The notes beneath the pieces are model-generated. The model was given only the letters and a program-made list of their open reading frames with translations. It was not told where the DNA came from and did not search any database. Shown one piece after another: positions 24,340 through 35,234 of a stretch of 64,000 nucleotides of DNA. Location of the stretch: positions 99,907,868 to 99,971,867 of the forward strand of contig NC_084797.1 of NCBI RefSeq assembly GCF_963169125.1, given 5' to 3'. The translations under genes and the position numbers were made by a program. The stretch's first letter is position 1. Every line of letters begins with the position of its first letter. The DNA is from Humulus lupulus. Taxonomy: Eukaryota > Streptophyta > Magnoliopsida > Rosales > Cannabaceae.

Positions 24340-27300
24340 ATGCGCCGATCTCCTCGAACTCCGACGGTTCCTGCCGACAATGCAGGAGCTAACGTTAAGG
24401 TATCGTGTTTCTTTCAGTGTTTTGGTTTGGTTGTTAGTTTGATTTTTGTTTTTTTGAGTTGGAATCGAATATTATTTGTATGTTGTTTTCATTGTTCATT
24501 TTTTCAATTTTTGAATTTATGTTTATGTTTTTTAAGGGAGGTAATGTTGGTTCTTCATCAACAAGTGTTGATGGCGGTTTGCGTTCTTCCCCTCAAGTTA
24601 AGGGTTCTTCAAGGATCAAGAGAACTGCTGCTGGGACAAAGAAAGATCGTCAGAGTAGAGTAAAGGTACCTAGTTACCTTGATTTGTTTTTTCCTATGTG
24701 TATTTATATGTTTTTCCTTTTTGCTGCATGTTTCCCTTGAGGGAAATCTTATATGATATTTGTAATTCCCACATATATGATTAATATCATATGCCTTCAT
24801 CTTTATATTAGATTATGATGAAACTGGCTCTGACTTGCTGTAACTTCAAGTTTAGAGCATGTTTTTATATATATATATATATATATAAATATCTTAATGT
24901 GTGTTTGTGTGTGGTTTTGTCAATTAAATAATGATAAAACTTGCTCATACTCCTTGTCGTATACTACTGATTTCATTCATGTCCAGTTCGACATTTAACA
25001 AAGTTCAAAGTAACTAGGTAACTAGAAAAACATACATATAAAACAAAGTTCAAAGTAACTAGGTAACTAGAAAAACATACATATAAAACAAAGTTCAAAG
25101 TGCATTCTAGAGGTATTGTTTTCTGTTTGTGGTGCTTTGTTTCTTTGATATGGTTTAAGTGTATGATTATGTTTAGTTTTTTTTGTCATGTGTTCTCATG
25201 TGGTCCCTAGTTTTTTTCAATTGATTTACTTTTATCATTTGTTGTTATTTTAATGTTTTTAAGTTTCCCTGTTATCTATGTTATGCCCTTACTGTTTCTT
25301 TTTTTATTATTTTTTTTGGCTTTTTTAGGTTCCTAGTTAGTTGTTGATGTTTAGTGTTTTTTTTTTTAAAGTTAATAGTTTATATGTGTTTGGCCTTGCT
25401 TTTCTTTCTGTGGTTCCTGTTTACTTTTTATGGTTTAATCGTATTATTATGTTTCTTAAGTTTTAGTGTCTTGTAATGTGTTATCATGTGGTCCCTAGTT
25501 TCTTTTGTGTTGATTTTATTGTATAATTTTTGTTTAGTTTAATGTTAGCTTTTCATTTTTCTGTATGTTTTCTACTTTTCTTTTTATTTTATTTTTTATA
25601 TTTTTTTGTTGGATTTTTAGGTACCGAGTTAGTTGTTTACATTTATTGTTTTATAATAGGTACCTAGTTACCTTGTTTGTTTTCCCCCCTTCATATTATT
25701 CATAGTTTCTTTATTCTGTTTACTGTTATTTTATAATAGGTACCTAGTTACCTTGTTTGTTTTCCCCCCTTCATATTATTCATAGTTTCTTTATTCTGTT
25801 TACTGTTATTTTATAATAGGTACCTCGTTACCTTGTTTGTTTTCCCCCCTTCATATTATTCATAGTTTCTTTATTCTGTTTACTGTTATTTTATAATAGG
25901 TACCTAGTTACCTTGTTTGTTTTCCCCCCTTCATATTATTCATAGTTTGTTTATTCTGTTTACTGTTATTTTATAATAGGTACCTAGTTACCTTGTTTGT
26001 TTTCCCCCCTTCATATTATTCATAGTTTCTTTATTCTGTTTACTGTTATGTTATCAGTGTGTAATTGATTCTCATGTTTGTTTTTAGGATGCGCATTTCA
26101 GAATTAAACCTGACAGGCGTTTTGGAAGTAAAGTCCAACAGTGGAATAAGCCGTCTGTTATTAGTGAGATTAAGGCAGTTTTAAGTTCGAAACAAAAAGC
26201 AATGTTTCGAAGAACTCCTTTTGGTCACTTTTTGGATATGCCTGATATTACATTTCAGGCACAGTTATTTCATAGTGTTTTGCTTCGGGAGGTTTATCAA
26301 AAAAATGAAGAATCCGAGTTTTGGTTTAACTTGGGTGGCACATTAGTTAGGTTCTCAATCAGTGAGTTTGCCCTGATTACTGGTTTGAAATGTGTGGGCA
26401 GTGTTGACTTTGGGATGTTCAAAGAGGTTGATTTAGGGCTTAGGAAATCTCTTTTTCCGTTGTACGAAGGTAAACCCAGGAAGGAAGAAAAGCTTAGGAA
26501 AGAGGAGGTTGCATGTGCATTCAATGATAAAAACTTGAAGAAGAAAGGTGACGAGGTTGTCGTTAAGTTGGCTATTGTTCATTTGTTAGCCAATTTTTTG
26601 TTCGGGACACAAACTGAGACTCGCGTTGACAACTCATTCTTTGCCATGGTTGATTCCAATTTTGCTGAGATGAAGAAGTTTGCTTTTGGGAAAGTGTTGT
26701 GGCAAAGAACTAGATGTGTGATGCGGGCAGTTTTGAAAGATAGGAATGCCATGTATGATTGTGTTCCTAGGAAAGCTGATGGATCACTGGATAACTATAG
26801 TTATAAGTGCTATGGTTTCCCTATTGCTTTCCTTATATGGATATATGAGACAATTCCCTCTTGTTCTCAAGCTTTGTGTAGACGGGTTAATTGTTTGTTT
26901 CCAAGGATTCTGAATTGGACAAGCAGGGGAAGTGTGTCATATCAGTATTTGGTTGATAACGTTCTGTTGGAGGAAGAGGTATTGATATTGTTTTATTTTT
27001 TCAATGTTTCTTTTCTTTTTGTCGTTTTCTTTCTATTTTTTATTATGTTTGTTTTATAGTTGGGTAACTAGTTACTTTGTCTCATTTATTTTTGTGTTGC
27101 CTGTTTTTTTTTTTAAAAAATTGATTCTTGCAGTATGATGTTAATGTCATAATGCCTACTACTGAAGAATTGAGACTGCCTATTCTGAGAGGGTTGTCTT
27201 TTGAAAGCAAGTTTTCGCCGACAGATCCACCCGATGACGATGCTACTAGTTCCTCAGATATGCATCAGGATCTTATTGCCATTCAATCAAAGTTGGTTGA

Positions 27301-29502
27301 AGTGCAAGATTCGCAGAAGTCTATATTGATTGCAATTTCTGAATTGAAGGCAGCATTTGCATCTGATTTTGCTTCTGTTATATCTTTGTTGGATGGTATT
27401 AAGGCATCTATGGCAGCTGGTAATCATAATGTTGGTGGAGAGTTTGAAGATCCTATGCATGCTGAGGCTTCTTCGGAGGTAACTGGTTTCTGTTGTGGTG
27501 TGTGTTTCCCTTTTATGATGTCTATTTTGGTTCTATTTTGTTTAAAAATTGCTGGTTTTTGTATTTTTTAGGATTTTTTTGATGGTCATTCCTCTGGGGG
27601 TTACCAAAATGTTGATATTGGTGAGGAGTTGGGGGCTGATTTGGAGCATTCCGTTCAGATTGCTTCACAATTTTTTTCTACTGTTAAAGTAAGATCTTAT
27701 TTTCGTTTTTTTTGTTTAAGCAATTGGTTTTTTTCCTCTGTGTTTTCTTGTTTGTAATGTAGTATTGGTTGTATATTTTTATTTCTTTTTTCAGGAGCCA
27801 ATTAAGGTTGACTCAAGTGTATGCTCAAGTCCTCAAACTCCCACATTTCATGTGTCTAATGCAATATGGAGAGTTATTAATGATTCAGTTGAGAGGCCAC
27901 TTAAAGAGAGTAGTTCTTTGGAGGATAAAAGTAAGTGGTCAATTGTGAAGTATGATGATGCACAAGCAGTTGATACTGGACTGATTTTGGGAAGGAAAAG
28001 GCAAGCGAAGCCAAGCGCTGTTGTAAAATCTCCTTTCTTAACAAAATTTGGATCTTCTGAAGTTGGAGTGAAACAAAAAAGAAAGAGGACGATATTGGAT
28101 AATATTTGTCCCTTTTCCAATGACCTTGGTGATAATCACACTAAAGAACAACTGTCTGAGTTTGATTCCTGGATTAATCATGGTTTGAAGAAAAGGAACA
28201 AGTATGTATAACCATTATTTGTTTTAAAGTTTGTTATATGTGTAATATGTATGATTAATTTGTTAAGCTTTTTATTTTGTTTTTTAATGTATTTTTCAGG
28301 TTTAAAAAATATGATGATAATTCTGTGGAGCCACCAATTAATTTCACTTTTGTTCATATTTCTGAGAAGGCTTGGTTTCATAGCCTTTATTTCTCTGGGC
28401 AATTCGTTGACTCATCGGTGAGATTCTCGCTTTTTTAATTTATCTGGTTTTTCATGTTGGAGTTCTTTTTTTTTCTCTTTTTTTTTTTACAAGGTAATAA
28501 GTCTGGTGATCTATTTTATGTTATATATTATGATGTTATTGGGTACCCAGTTACCTTACTGTTTGCTTTGTTGTAGTTCATTGGGTAACTAGTTACCCAA
28601 ATCATAGTAGATTTGTTTCTACCCATATCATTTTATAATCATGTATTTTATTTATTATGCAGCATATTGATGTGATGATGTATTACTTGAGGAGAAAGGT
28701 TAAATTGTCTACAGATTTGAAGAGAAGAGTATCTACGACTGACACTTGTTTTGGGCAAAACATAGTGTTTATGTATGAAGATTTTAAGAAAAAAGGTAGT
28801 GGCGCATTTAAAATAGATGAGAGATGCGTTGCTTTGAAGATAATGAAGGGGGAATCCATGTTTTGTGCAACTCATTGGAATTTGCTTGATGATGTTGTCA
28901 TGCCTGTTAATGTGAATGGTCTTATGCACTGGATTTTGTTGCACTTTAATGTACAGCAGAGATCTCTTACGGTGTATGATTCAATGTCTGGTGCAAAGCA
29001 TGAAAATCAGACTTTACCTGTCGTTGAGGCATTTGCTGTTTTGATTCCTCTTCTTCTGGAGATGATTGATTTCTATGTTCGTAAAGATATTCATCTTGAT
29101 GTTAGCCCGTATGATGTGGTAGAGAATGAGGCTTTGAAGTTGAGCATTGCTAAAGGCATTCCTCAACAAACTGATTGGTTAGTTTGTTTATTTGATTTTA
29201 GTTTTTTTTTTTTTTTTGTGTTCTGTTTTGTTTATATGTTCTTAGTTGTTTTTTTTTTCTTTTTCTTTTTTCTATTATGCAGTGATTGTGGTGTGTTCTA
29301 TACTTATTTTGCTGAGCAAATAATTCTTGGGAAGGAGAATGAGATGCCTAAAAATATTGATGTTCGCCTCCTTCGTAAAGACATTGCTGTCAGCTTGTAC
29401 TATCATGGAAAGAACAAAGAACTTGAGGGATACTTAACTAGCGATGAGTTCACTGAGAAGCTTCTGGAGAGGAGACAGAAAAGAATGAAAATTGCTGCAT
29501 AG
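24340..29502 (+). CDS. MULE-borne Ulp1-like (C48) cysteine protease with DUF1985-like region, nine exons
   Basis: Predicted exons 24340-24399, 24537-24665, 26088-26978, 27134-27478, 27572-27688, 27795-28201, 28300-28417, 28663-29177 and 29283-29502. All use GT-AG and join in phase into 933 codons plus stop, with no internal stop. Exon 1 starts MRRSPRTP, basic. Exon 3 carries the DUF1985-like part (TPFGHFLDM, FALITGLKC). Exons 4-5 are acidic and low-complexity; exon 6 has basic patches (KRKR) that could be nuclear signals. Exons 8-9 hold the protease: His about 778 (GLMHWILLHF), Asp about 795 (VYDSM), Gln about 857 and Cys about 863 (CDCGVF). The family cuts SUMO-like tails; the role in transposition is unknown. 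Exon 1 and the start are the least certain. Confidence 0.85.
24999..25100. repeat. Two-copy tandem repeat, period about 46 bp, in intron 2
   Basis: Two nearly exact copies plus the start of a third. Each holds GTAACTAGGTAACTAG, a form of the element's recurring palindrome. It lies in the 1.4-kb intron 2 of the protease gene. Confidence 0.85.
25651..26049. repeat. Five-copy 80-bp tandem array in intron 2 of the protease gene
   Basis: Five units with a period of exactly 80 bp, starting at 25661, 25741, 25821, 25901 and 25981. Units are almost identical (single changes in the third and fourth). Each contains one GGTACCTAGTTACC and a polypyrimidine CCCCCCTTC segment. The near-identity suggests recent expansion or gene conversion. 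The array ends about 40 bp before the exon 3 acceptor. Confidence 0.95.
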
Positions 29503-30463
29503 GCTTTTAGTGATATTATATTTCTTTTGGTTTTTTAATCTTTTCTACAACTGTAATTAAATGGTGAATCAATTTCTAGTTTAACAGTTAGCTTTTTTAA
29601 TTTTCTTCTTATGTAAAACATTGGGATTCTTAAGGTCATTTTATATATACATATTAGTATATCGTTTTGTTAATTCTTTTGCTGTTAGCTTTTTGGAAGA
29701 ATGATTTAGAGGGTAACCAGGTACCCAGGTTGTTTATTTTCTAACATACCAAGGGTAACTGGTTACTTAATTGTTTTCTTTTTAATTTTTTCCCCATTGG
29801 TTTGTTGTTTGTTAATTACATTTATTAATATATATTTTAGATAACCCTTTAAATCAGGTAGCTAGTTTTCTGTTTGTTTTTGTATTTTTTTCCACTGTTT
29901 TATGGAATAACTTGAGGGAAACTAATTCCTAGTTGGTTTGTTTAACTAATTTTAATGGTGATATTGGAGGGTAACTAGGTACTCAGGCTGTTTGTTTCAT
30001 AATATACCGAGGGTAACTGGTTACTTAAGTGTTTTATTTTTATTTTTCCCCTAAGCTTGTCTTTTTTAATAGTTATGCAAACAGTTTATTATATTAATAT
30101 TAAAGTAACTTTAATATTATATATATATGAGTTTGTGATAGAAGAAAGTAAAGGGTTTAATTCTTTTTTTCTTTTTTTTGGCTTTGAGATTGTTATAGTG
30201 GGGTAATTTACCTTGTATTGAAACTTCAGGGTAACCAGTTACCTATATCGTTGTTTTTGTTGTTAGTGATTGTAGCATTGAAAAATAGAAGCAAACAAAT
30301 CCAAGAAATTATTTTGAAAGGATTTTATAAGTTTGCATAACCAATCAATGTGTTTTATTTTGAAACAATCTTATTAAAATTCTGAATGATACTTGATGAA
30401 TATGAAAGTATCTCTTTCAATGAGGAAAGCTATGAAAGGTTTGTTTTTCTGTAGAATGTGAAT
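29503..30463. other. Intergenic space between the convergent MULE genes
   Basis: About 960 bp, AT-rich, no coding signal on either strand. It must contain both 3' untranslated regions. It holds at least five copies of the 14-bp palindrome (29712, 29754, 29970, 30012, 30230), two pairs of which look like a duplicated block of about 258 bp (29712-29767 and 29970-30025). Confidence 0.6.
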
Positions 30464-33148
30464 CTATGTCTTTGGCTTTTTCTGTTTATTTGGCTTCTGA
30501 AATGGAGGATTCCTGCAAGTCTTCCTGTTATGTCCTGGTTGTGCACATTTCCCACAGGTGATTATTACGTTATTTTCCCCTCTTGATCTTATTCGTTTCT
30601 TTCTTGGTCTTCCTGTAGGGATTGTTGAATTTGGAGGCAGCACTAGTATGTCCAAGTGTTGTGGGAGATTCCATTCATCTTTATGGGGCAAAGGATGAAC
30701 ATTTTCTTGATACAATGCTTTCAACGTTTCTGTTCTGTAGAATTTTGCACAATAATCATAGACACTCAAGTTTCTTTTTGCAATGACAGCTACTGCATGG
30801 CCACAAGGTATTTCATCTTCTTGGAACCTATTGCAAGTGCATGTTCTATTATGTATATTTACTGTGAAATTTATCCCCTTTTGATCACGAACTTGGTATT
30901 CTATTGTGTTGAAAGGCAAGACCTAAAAATAGTTTGTCATGAATTAGAATCAGATAATAAACATTTTAAGTAGACTTAAGATTTAAAGTAACTAGTTATG
31001 CTTCTGTGTAAAAAAAAATTCATGTTCTTATGGAAGGTAACTGGTTACCATCAATTGACAGTGTAAGGATTTGTAAGAATATGTTTAGTTGCATACCTCA
31101 TACTTCATTTTTGAAACAATGTCATGTCTCAATTCATTTTCTGTTGCTGTAGAGACTTTTGTGAATGTTCCATTTGCATTATTTGAGTTGTTCCAAACCC
31201 ACTTTTGAACCAAACTTCTAAGGCATTCAACCAAGATATCAATGGGGAGATTTCTTGCAGCTTTTAGTGCAGCGTTGAGTGATTCTGCGATGTTGGATGT
31301 CATCATGGTGTATCTTTTTGTTGGCGAGTATGATCTTGCCCAAGTTTCATACTTGGCTTTTTCTAAATAGGGCCTAATGCGTCTATCAATTCTATCAAGG
31401 CCTTTCATGTAGTTTTCACATTCTGTCTGTGTGTATGCTTTTGCTGCTGCAATGAATTTCATTTGTAGTTCTTCTCCATGGCTCCCATACTTGCCTTTCA
31501 AATTATTGAGTAAGTGAAACATGCAAGCTCCATGGAAAGCATTTGGGTACACCATATGTACTGCATTGTCTATGCTCTTATGTCTGTCAGAAACTATAGC
31601 CAATCCTATGTAGTACACATATTTTAATATAAAAAAACAAAAACCAAGTATTTTTCAAATTTTTTTTTTTATTATTATTTTAGTGAAGGTAACCAGTTAC
31701 TTTGGTCATATTCTAAAAGAAATAGCATGTATTTGTGTATTTTGTTTTGGTAAAATGTTCCTGTTTGTTTGTAAACAAGAATATATCGTTGAAGCTATCA
31801 TACCTTCGGGTTCTCCATAGGTTTCTCGCAGTTTGGAGAAGAACCATAGCCATGAGTTATCATTTTCGGAGTCTGCTATTCCAAAAGCCAACACGAAAAT
31901 GTTGTTGTTTGAATCTAACGTTGATGCTGAAAACAGGGTACCACCATGTGCATTTTTCAAAAAAGTTCCATCAACAACAATTATAGGCCTCAAGTATCTC
32001 CAACCCTTGATTGAGTTAGAGAAAGCTATGTATAGGTATTTGAATCTATCTTCCTTGTCTGTGAGTAGGTGTGCTATTGTTCCTGGATTTGCTTTTTTCA
32101 ACATGTAAAGATATATTGGCAACTTCTGATATGAATCATCGGGGTTCCCTCTTACTAGACGCAAAGCTTTCTCTCTTGATCTCCATGCTTTTGTGTATCC
32201 CATAGTTACTCCAAAGTCATCATTCATATCATTCATGATGTCATTTGGAGTGTAATTTCTTTTGATTGACTTGTACTTATTCTTTATTAATTCCCCAACT
32301 ACGATGCTTTTTGCTTGCCTATGGTCTTCCAAAACAATTTCAACAGAGCAAGTGTGATTTGGATTGCATTTCCGTACCTTGAATAAATCTTGATTTCTGT
32401 ACTTAGATGCTCTCACCAACCAGTTGCATTTTTCATCTGCGCAAGTAACTAGGTACTCTCTAGGTTCTGATCTTTTTGTTTTGAACTGGAAGTTATGCAG
32501 CATTGCATAGTAGCTAAGGGCTGATTTGACTGTGTTCTTATCCTTGTAAATTTGTCATTGCTCTATTGTGTTCACTCTGTAATCAGATATTACTAGTTGG
32601 ATTTCATCCAACTTCTTTTTTCTTTTTGTATTGTCCTCAATTATGAAATCAGCTACTTCTTCAGCAAAATGGGGTATGTATGACACATTTATGCCCTCAT
32701 TTGTTGTGCTTGACATTCCTTCTTCAAGTAACATTTGTTCATTGATGGAAGCTTGATTTGCTTGCATTAATAATGTCCCCACCTCCATTTCTTCTGCTGT
32801 AGCTTTCTGATTTGCTAGTAGAAGAAGGCCATTTTCATTGTTTGATTCTTGAATTATAGTGACACACAATGGTAAGTCTGTTATTTTAGTAGCAACTTTT
32901 TTCTTTATTTCCAGGAAGAACAACACTGAATTGTCTGTTACAACCTTCATTGGTGGTGTTCCTTTTTCTACTTGATAAGAAACTTCAATAGTTGCTGTTT
33001 TTTCCTTTATCTCCTTTTTTATCAGATTCACCAAGTTGTCAAGAGAACAATTTGGTGGTATTAATATCCCAGACATTGTGTATCCTTGGTACTCGTTGTT
33101 TTCATTCCAATTGCCTCCATATTGAACCAAAGAAGTAATATTGTCCAT
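30464..33148 (-). pseudogene. MULE transposase (MURA-like), three exons, one in-frame TGA
   Basis: Predicted coding exons, minus strand: 33148-31804, 31605-31097 and 30922-30464, joined by GT-AG introns in phase, giving 771 codons including the stop. The start MDNITSLVQYGG directly follows an acceptor-like TTTTACAG (33151-33158), implying a 5' UTR intron. Order: N-terminal PB1/MuDR-like region; Cys/His DNA-binding region (EYLVTCADEKCNW, CNPNHTC); MULE transposase core with Asp about 393 (VVDGTF), Asp about 455 (IVSDRH) and Glu about 556 (SNIAESLN); C-M-F-H motif; SWIM finger (CTCNRF, then CGH, about 646-660); C-terminal CCHC knuckle (CGKCAQPGHNRKTC). The only break is TGA at 32555-32557, just before the DNA-binding region; both sides share one frame. 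It may be inactive or need readthrough. Confidence 0.88.
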
Positions 33149-34501
33149 ATCTGTAAAATTTGGCAATTTTTTAAGCAGTTAGTTGGTTCTAAATGGGCTA
33201 GGTAACTGGTTAACTTAATATTTAATCACATATTATCCTGAAGCATTTAGCTTTTGTAGGGTAACTGGTCACACTTAGTTTTATATATTTTATGTTTTTC
33301 AAATTAGTTATATATATTGATTGTTGTTGCAGGGTAACTTGTTACACTTAGTTTTACACATTGTTTGTTTTTTTTTTTTTTGCAGGGTAACTGGTTACCT
33401 TAATAATGAATCATATATTGCTTATTTTTACCCTTAGTTTTATATAGTTGTAATTTCCTCTTAGTTTTATTTATTTTCTGTTTTTCAGGGTAACTGGTTA
33501 CCCTATTGTTACTGATTGTTTTTGTAGTAAATCTTCCCAGATACATCAAATAATTTTTCAGAGTTCTTGTTTCTTGCCTATTTTTTTTTTTGGTTAATGA
33601 ATGTAGAAAAACCAGTGGGAAGGTAACTGGTTCCCTTAATCTGTAATTGCATACCGTACTGAAACATTTGAGTTGAATTTATTGCATGTTATTCCAAGTA
33701 ACTGGTTGTCGTAATGTTTCTGAATGTTTCTTGTTTTTTTTCTGGTTAATCAATGTATACAAACCAGTCTTCGCTATTTTTTTTCTATTTTTTAGTTTAT
33801 AAATTGTTTTTGTTTCCAGCAAGCACATTTGATCATGATCATTTTTATTATAATCAAGATAATAGTTGCAAATAATATAGTAGATTGAACATAGTTTGCA
33901 AAAAAAAAAAAATGACAGCAGAACAGAGTTGACAGAGGAAATGGTTTCTTGCTAACCTTGTTTTCTTGATCGTGTAGTGGATATGCAGGACGCCGGAATC
34001 TTCAAAGATTGCAGCTGGTTTGATTGGAAGAATGTTGGAATTTTTTTGATTTCTGCAGAAAGGGACCATTTGTTTAGTGATCAGATTTTTCTTGCATTTT
34101 TTTGTCAGAAGATGGGGTCAAACCTTTGCTAGAGTTGGTCGATTGGTGTGGTGATCGCCGGTGATCGCCGGAGATACTACTCGTTGCCGGAGAAGGAAGC
34201 TATCACCGGAGAATTGCTTGCCGGAGATGGAAGAAATAGTAACGTGTTTTTTTGATCATGTTTCACGCATGAGCAAATGAGCAGAGGAGAGGAGGATTGA
34301 ATAAAAATGAGCAGGGTAATTACATGTGTACCCCTGATTTGTGCTGATGTGTTGTTGTTTAAATTTCAATTATGGCATATACTTATTTTTCCCATATTCT
34401 AAGTTTTCCTTGTATAAAATCTTCCATACATATTATAAAAAGATTTATTCCCATATTTTTGCACAATTATGGCTAAAAAGCCATATTTATGAAAATTTCC
34501 C
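33149..34501 (-). promoter_or_regulatory. Transposase upstream region with degenerate repeats and MULE right end
   Basis: Presumed promoter and 5' UTR of the transposase. At 33200-33700 a degenerate tandem series repeats GGTAACTGGTTACC followed by TTAGTTTTA-type sequence, with motif copies at 33201, 33260, 33333, 33386, 33489 and 33622. Nearer the end, 34140-34230 has several GCCGG and CACCGGAG units, a GC-richer patch of a kind seen in plant 5' leaders. The last 100 bp carry CCCATATTTTTGCAC and the terminal inverted repeat. A transcription start cannot be fixed. Confidence 0.5.
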
Positions 34502-35234
34502 TATATCTAACAAACATATGGGCCACTATATGCATCCAAGCTCAATTGAAAAAATACCATATATAGTGCAAACAGGCATGTTATAATTGGATGGGCCTAA
34601 TCATGTTACTATATGAGCAATTCTATGAATTTATGCAAAAATACCACAATTAATTTCATTTGCAAAAATACCACAATTAATTATCTAGAATTTTCAAAAA
34701 AATTCAAATTAATTAAATTTTTCCAAAAAATAAGTCAATTTAAATGAAATTTATCAACAACTAACAATAGTTAATTTAAATTTCATTTATCAACAATCAA
34801 CTTGGTTTAGGTTAATTTGAAAAAAATATATTAATTTAATTTAAATAGGATTTATCAACAATTAACCAAAGTTAATTTAAATCCCATTAAAAAATATTTT
34901 ATTAATTGGCTGAAAAAAATGATATTTTCAAAATTTAACCAATTTTAAATTTTAAAATCAATATCTTAACTATTTTCCAAAATATCTTGTGTTGTTACAA
35001 CTATTATCAAATATTTTAACCATTAAAAAATAAATAAAATATAAATAGTTATAACAATCCTAAAATATCTCAAAATAGTTAAACAAATTCAAATATCCAT
35101 AAAAATATCTAACTAACAATATTCAAATTTCAAATAATTCAAATATTAAAAACTATAGAATAAAAAGATATTTATATTTTCGTATAAAGATTTAATAAAA
35201 AAAAATCAAGAAATTAAATGAAAATATCTTAAAT

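Larger units (their letters stand above)
23879..34501. mobile_element. Mutator-like element (MULE) carrying Ulp1-type protease and transposase genes
   Basis: A 10,623-bp DNA transposon. It is flanked by the 9-bp duplication TATATCTAA (23870-23878 and 34502-34510), present once at the empty site 59256-59264 of the second Copia copy. Nine bases is the Mutator-superfamily duplication length. The ends are asymmetric: the outermost bases are GTGGAAATT and, inverted, GGGAAATTTT, and a 22-bp inverted repeat with one mismatch lies at 23914-23935 and 34475-34496. Two genes converge: an Ulp1-like protease on the plus strand (24340-29502) and a transposase on the minus strand (33148-30464), like mudrB and mudrA in layout. 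A 14-bp quasi-palindrome is scattered throughout. This fits the MULE group that captured a Ulp1 protease (Kaonashi-like). One TGA in the transposase suggests the copy is not self-mobile. Confidence 0.93.

Noticed and set aside
24400..24740. Open frames reading through intron 1 and intron 2 starts of the protease gene.
   Set aside because: Phe/Leu/Val-rich translations typical of T-rich introns; splicing at GT-AG sites gives a better frame.
24860..24890. TATATATA run as a possible promoter.
   Set aside because: It lies in intron 2 of the protease gene and is a simple repeat; no start signal nearby.
32550..32560. Programmed readthrough or selenocysteine at the transposase TGA.
   Set aside because: The following bases CAAATT do not match known strong readthrough contexts such as UGA-CUA, and there is no reason for a selenocysteine element in plants.
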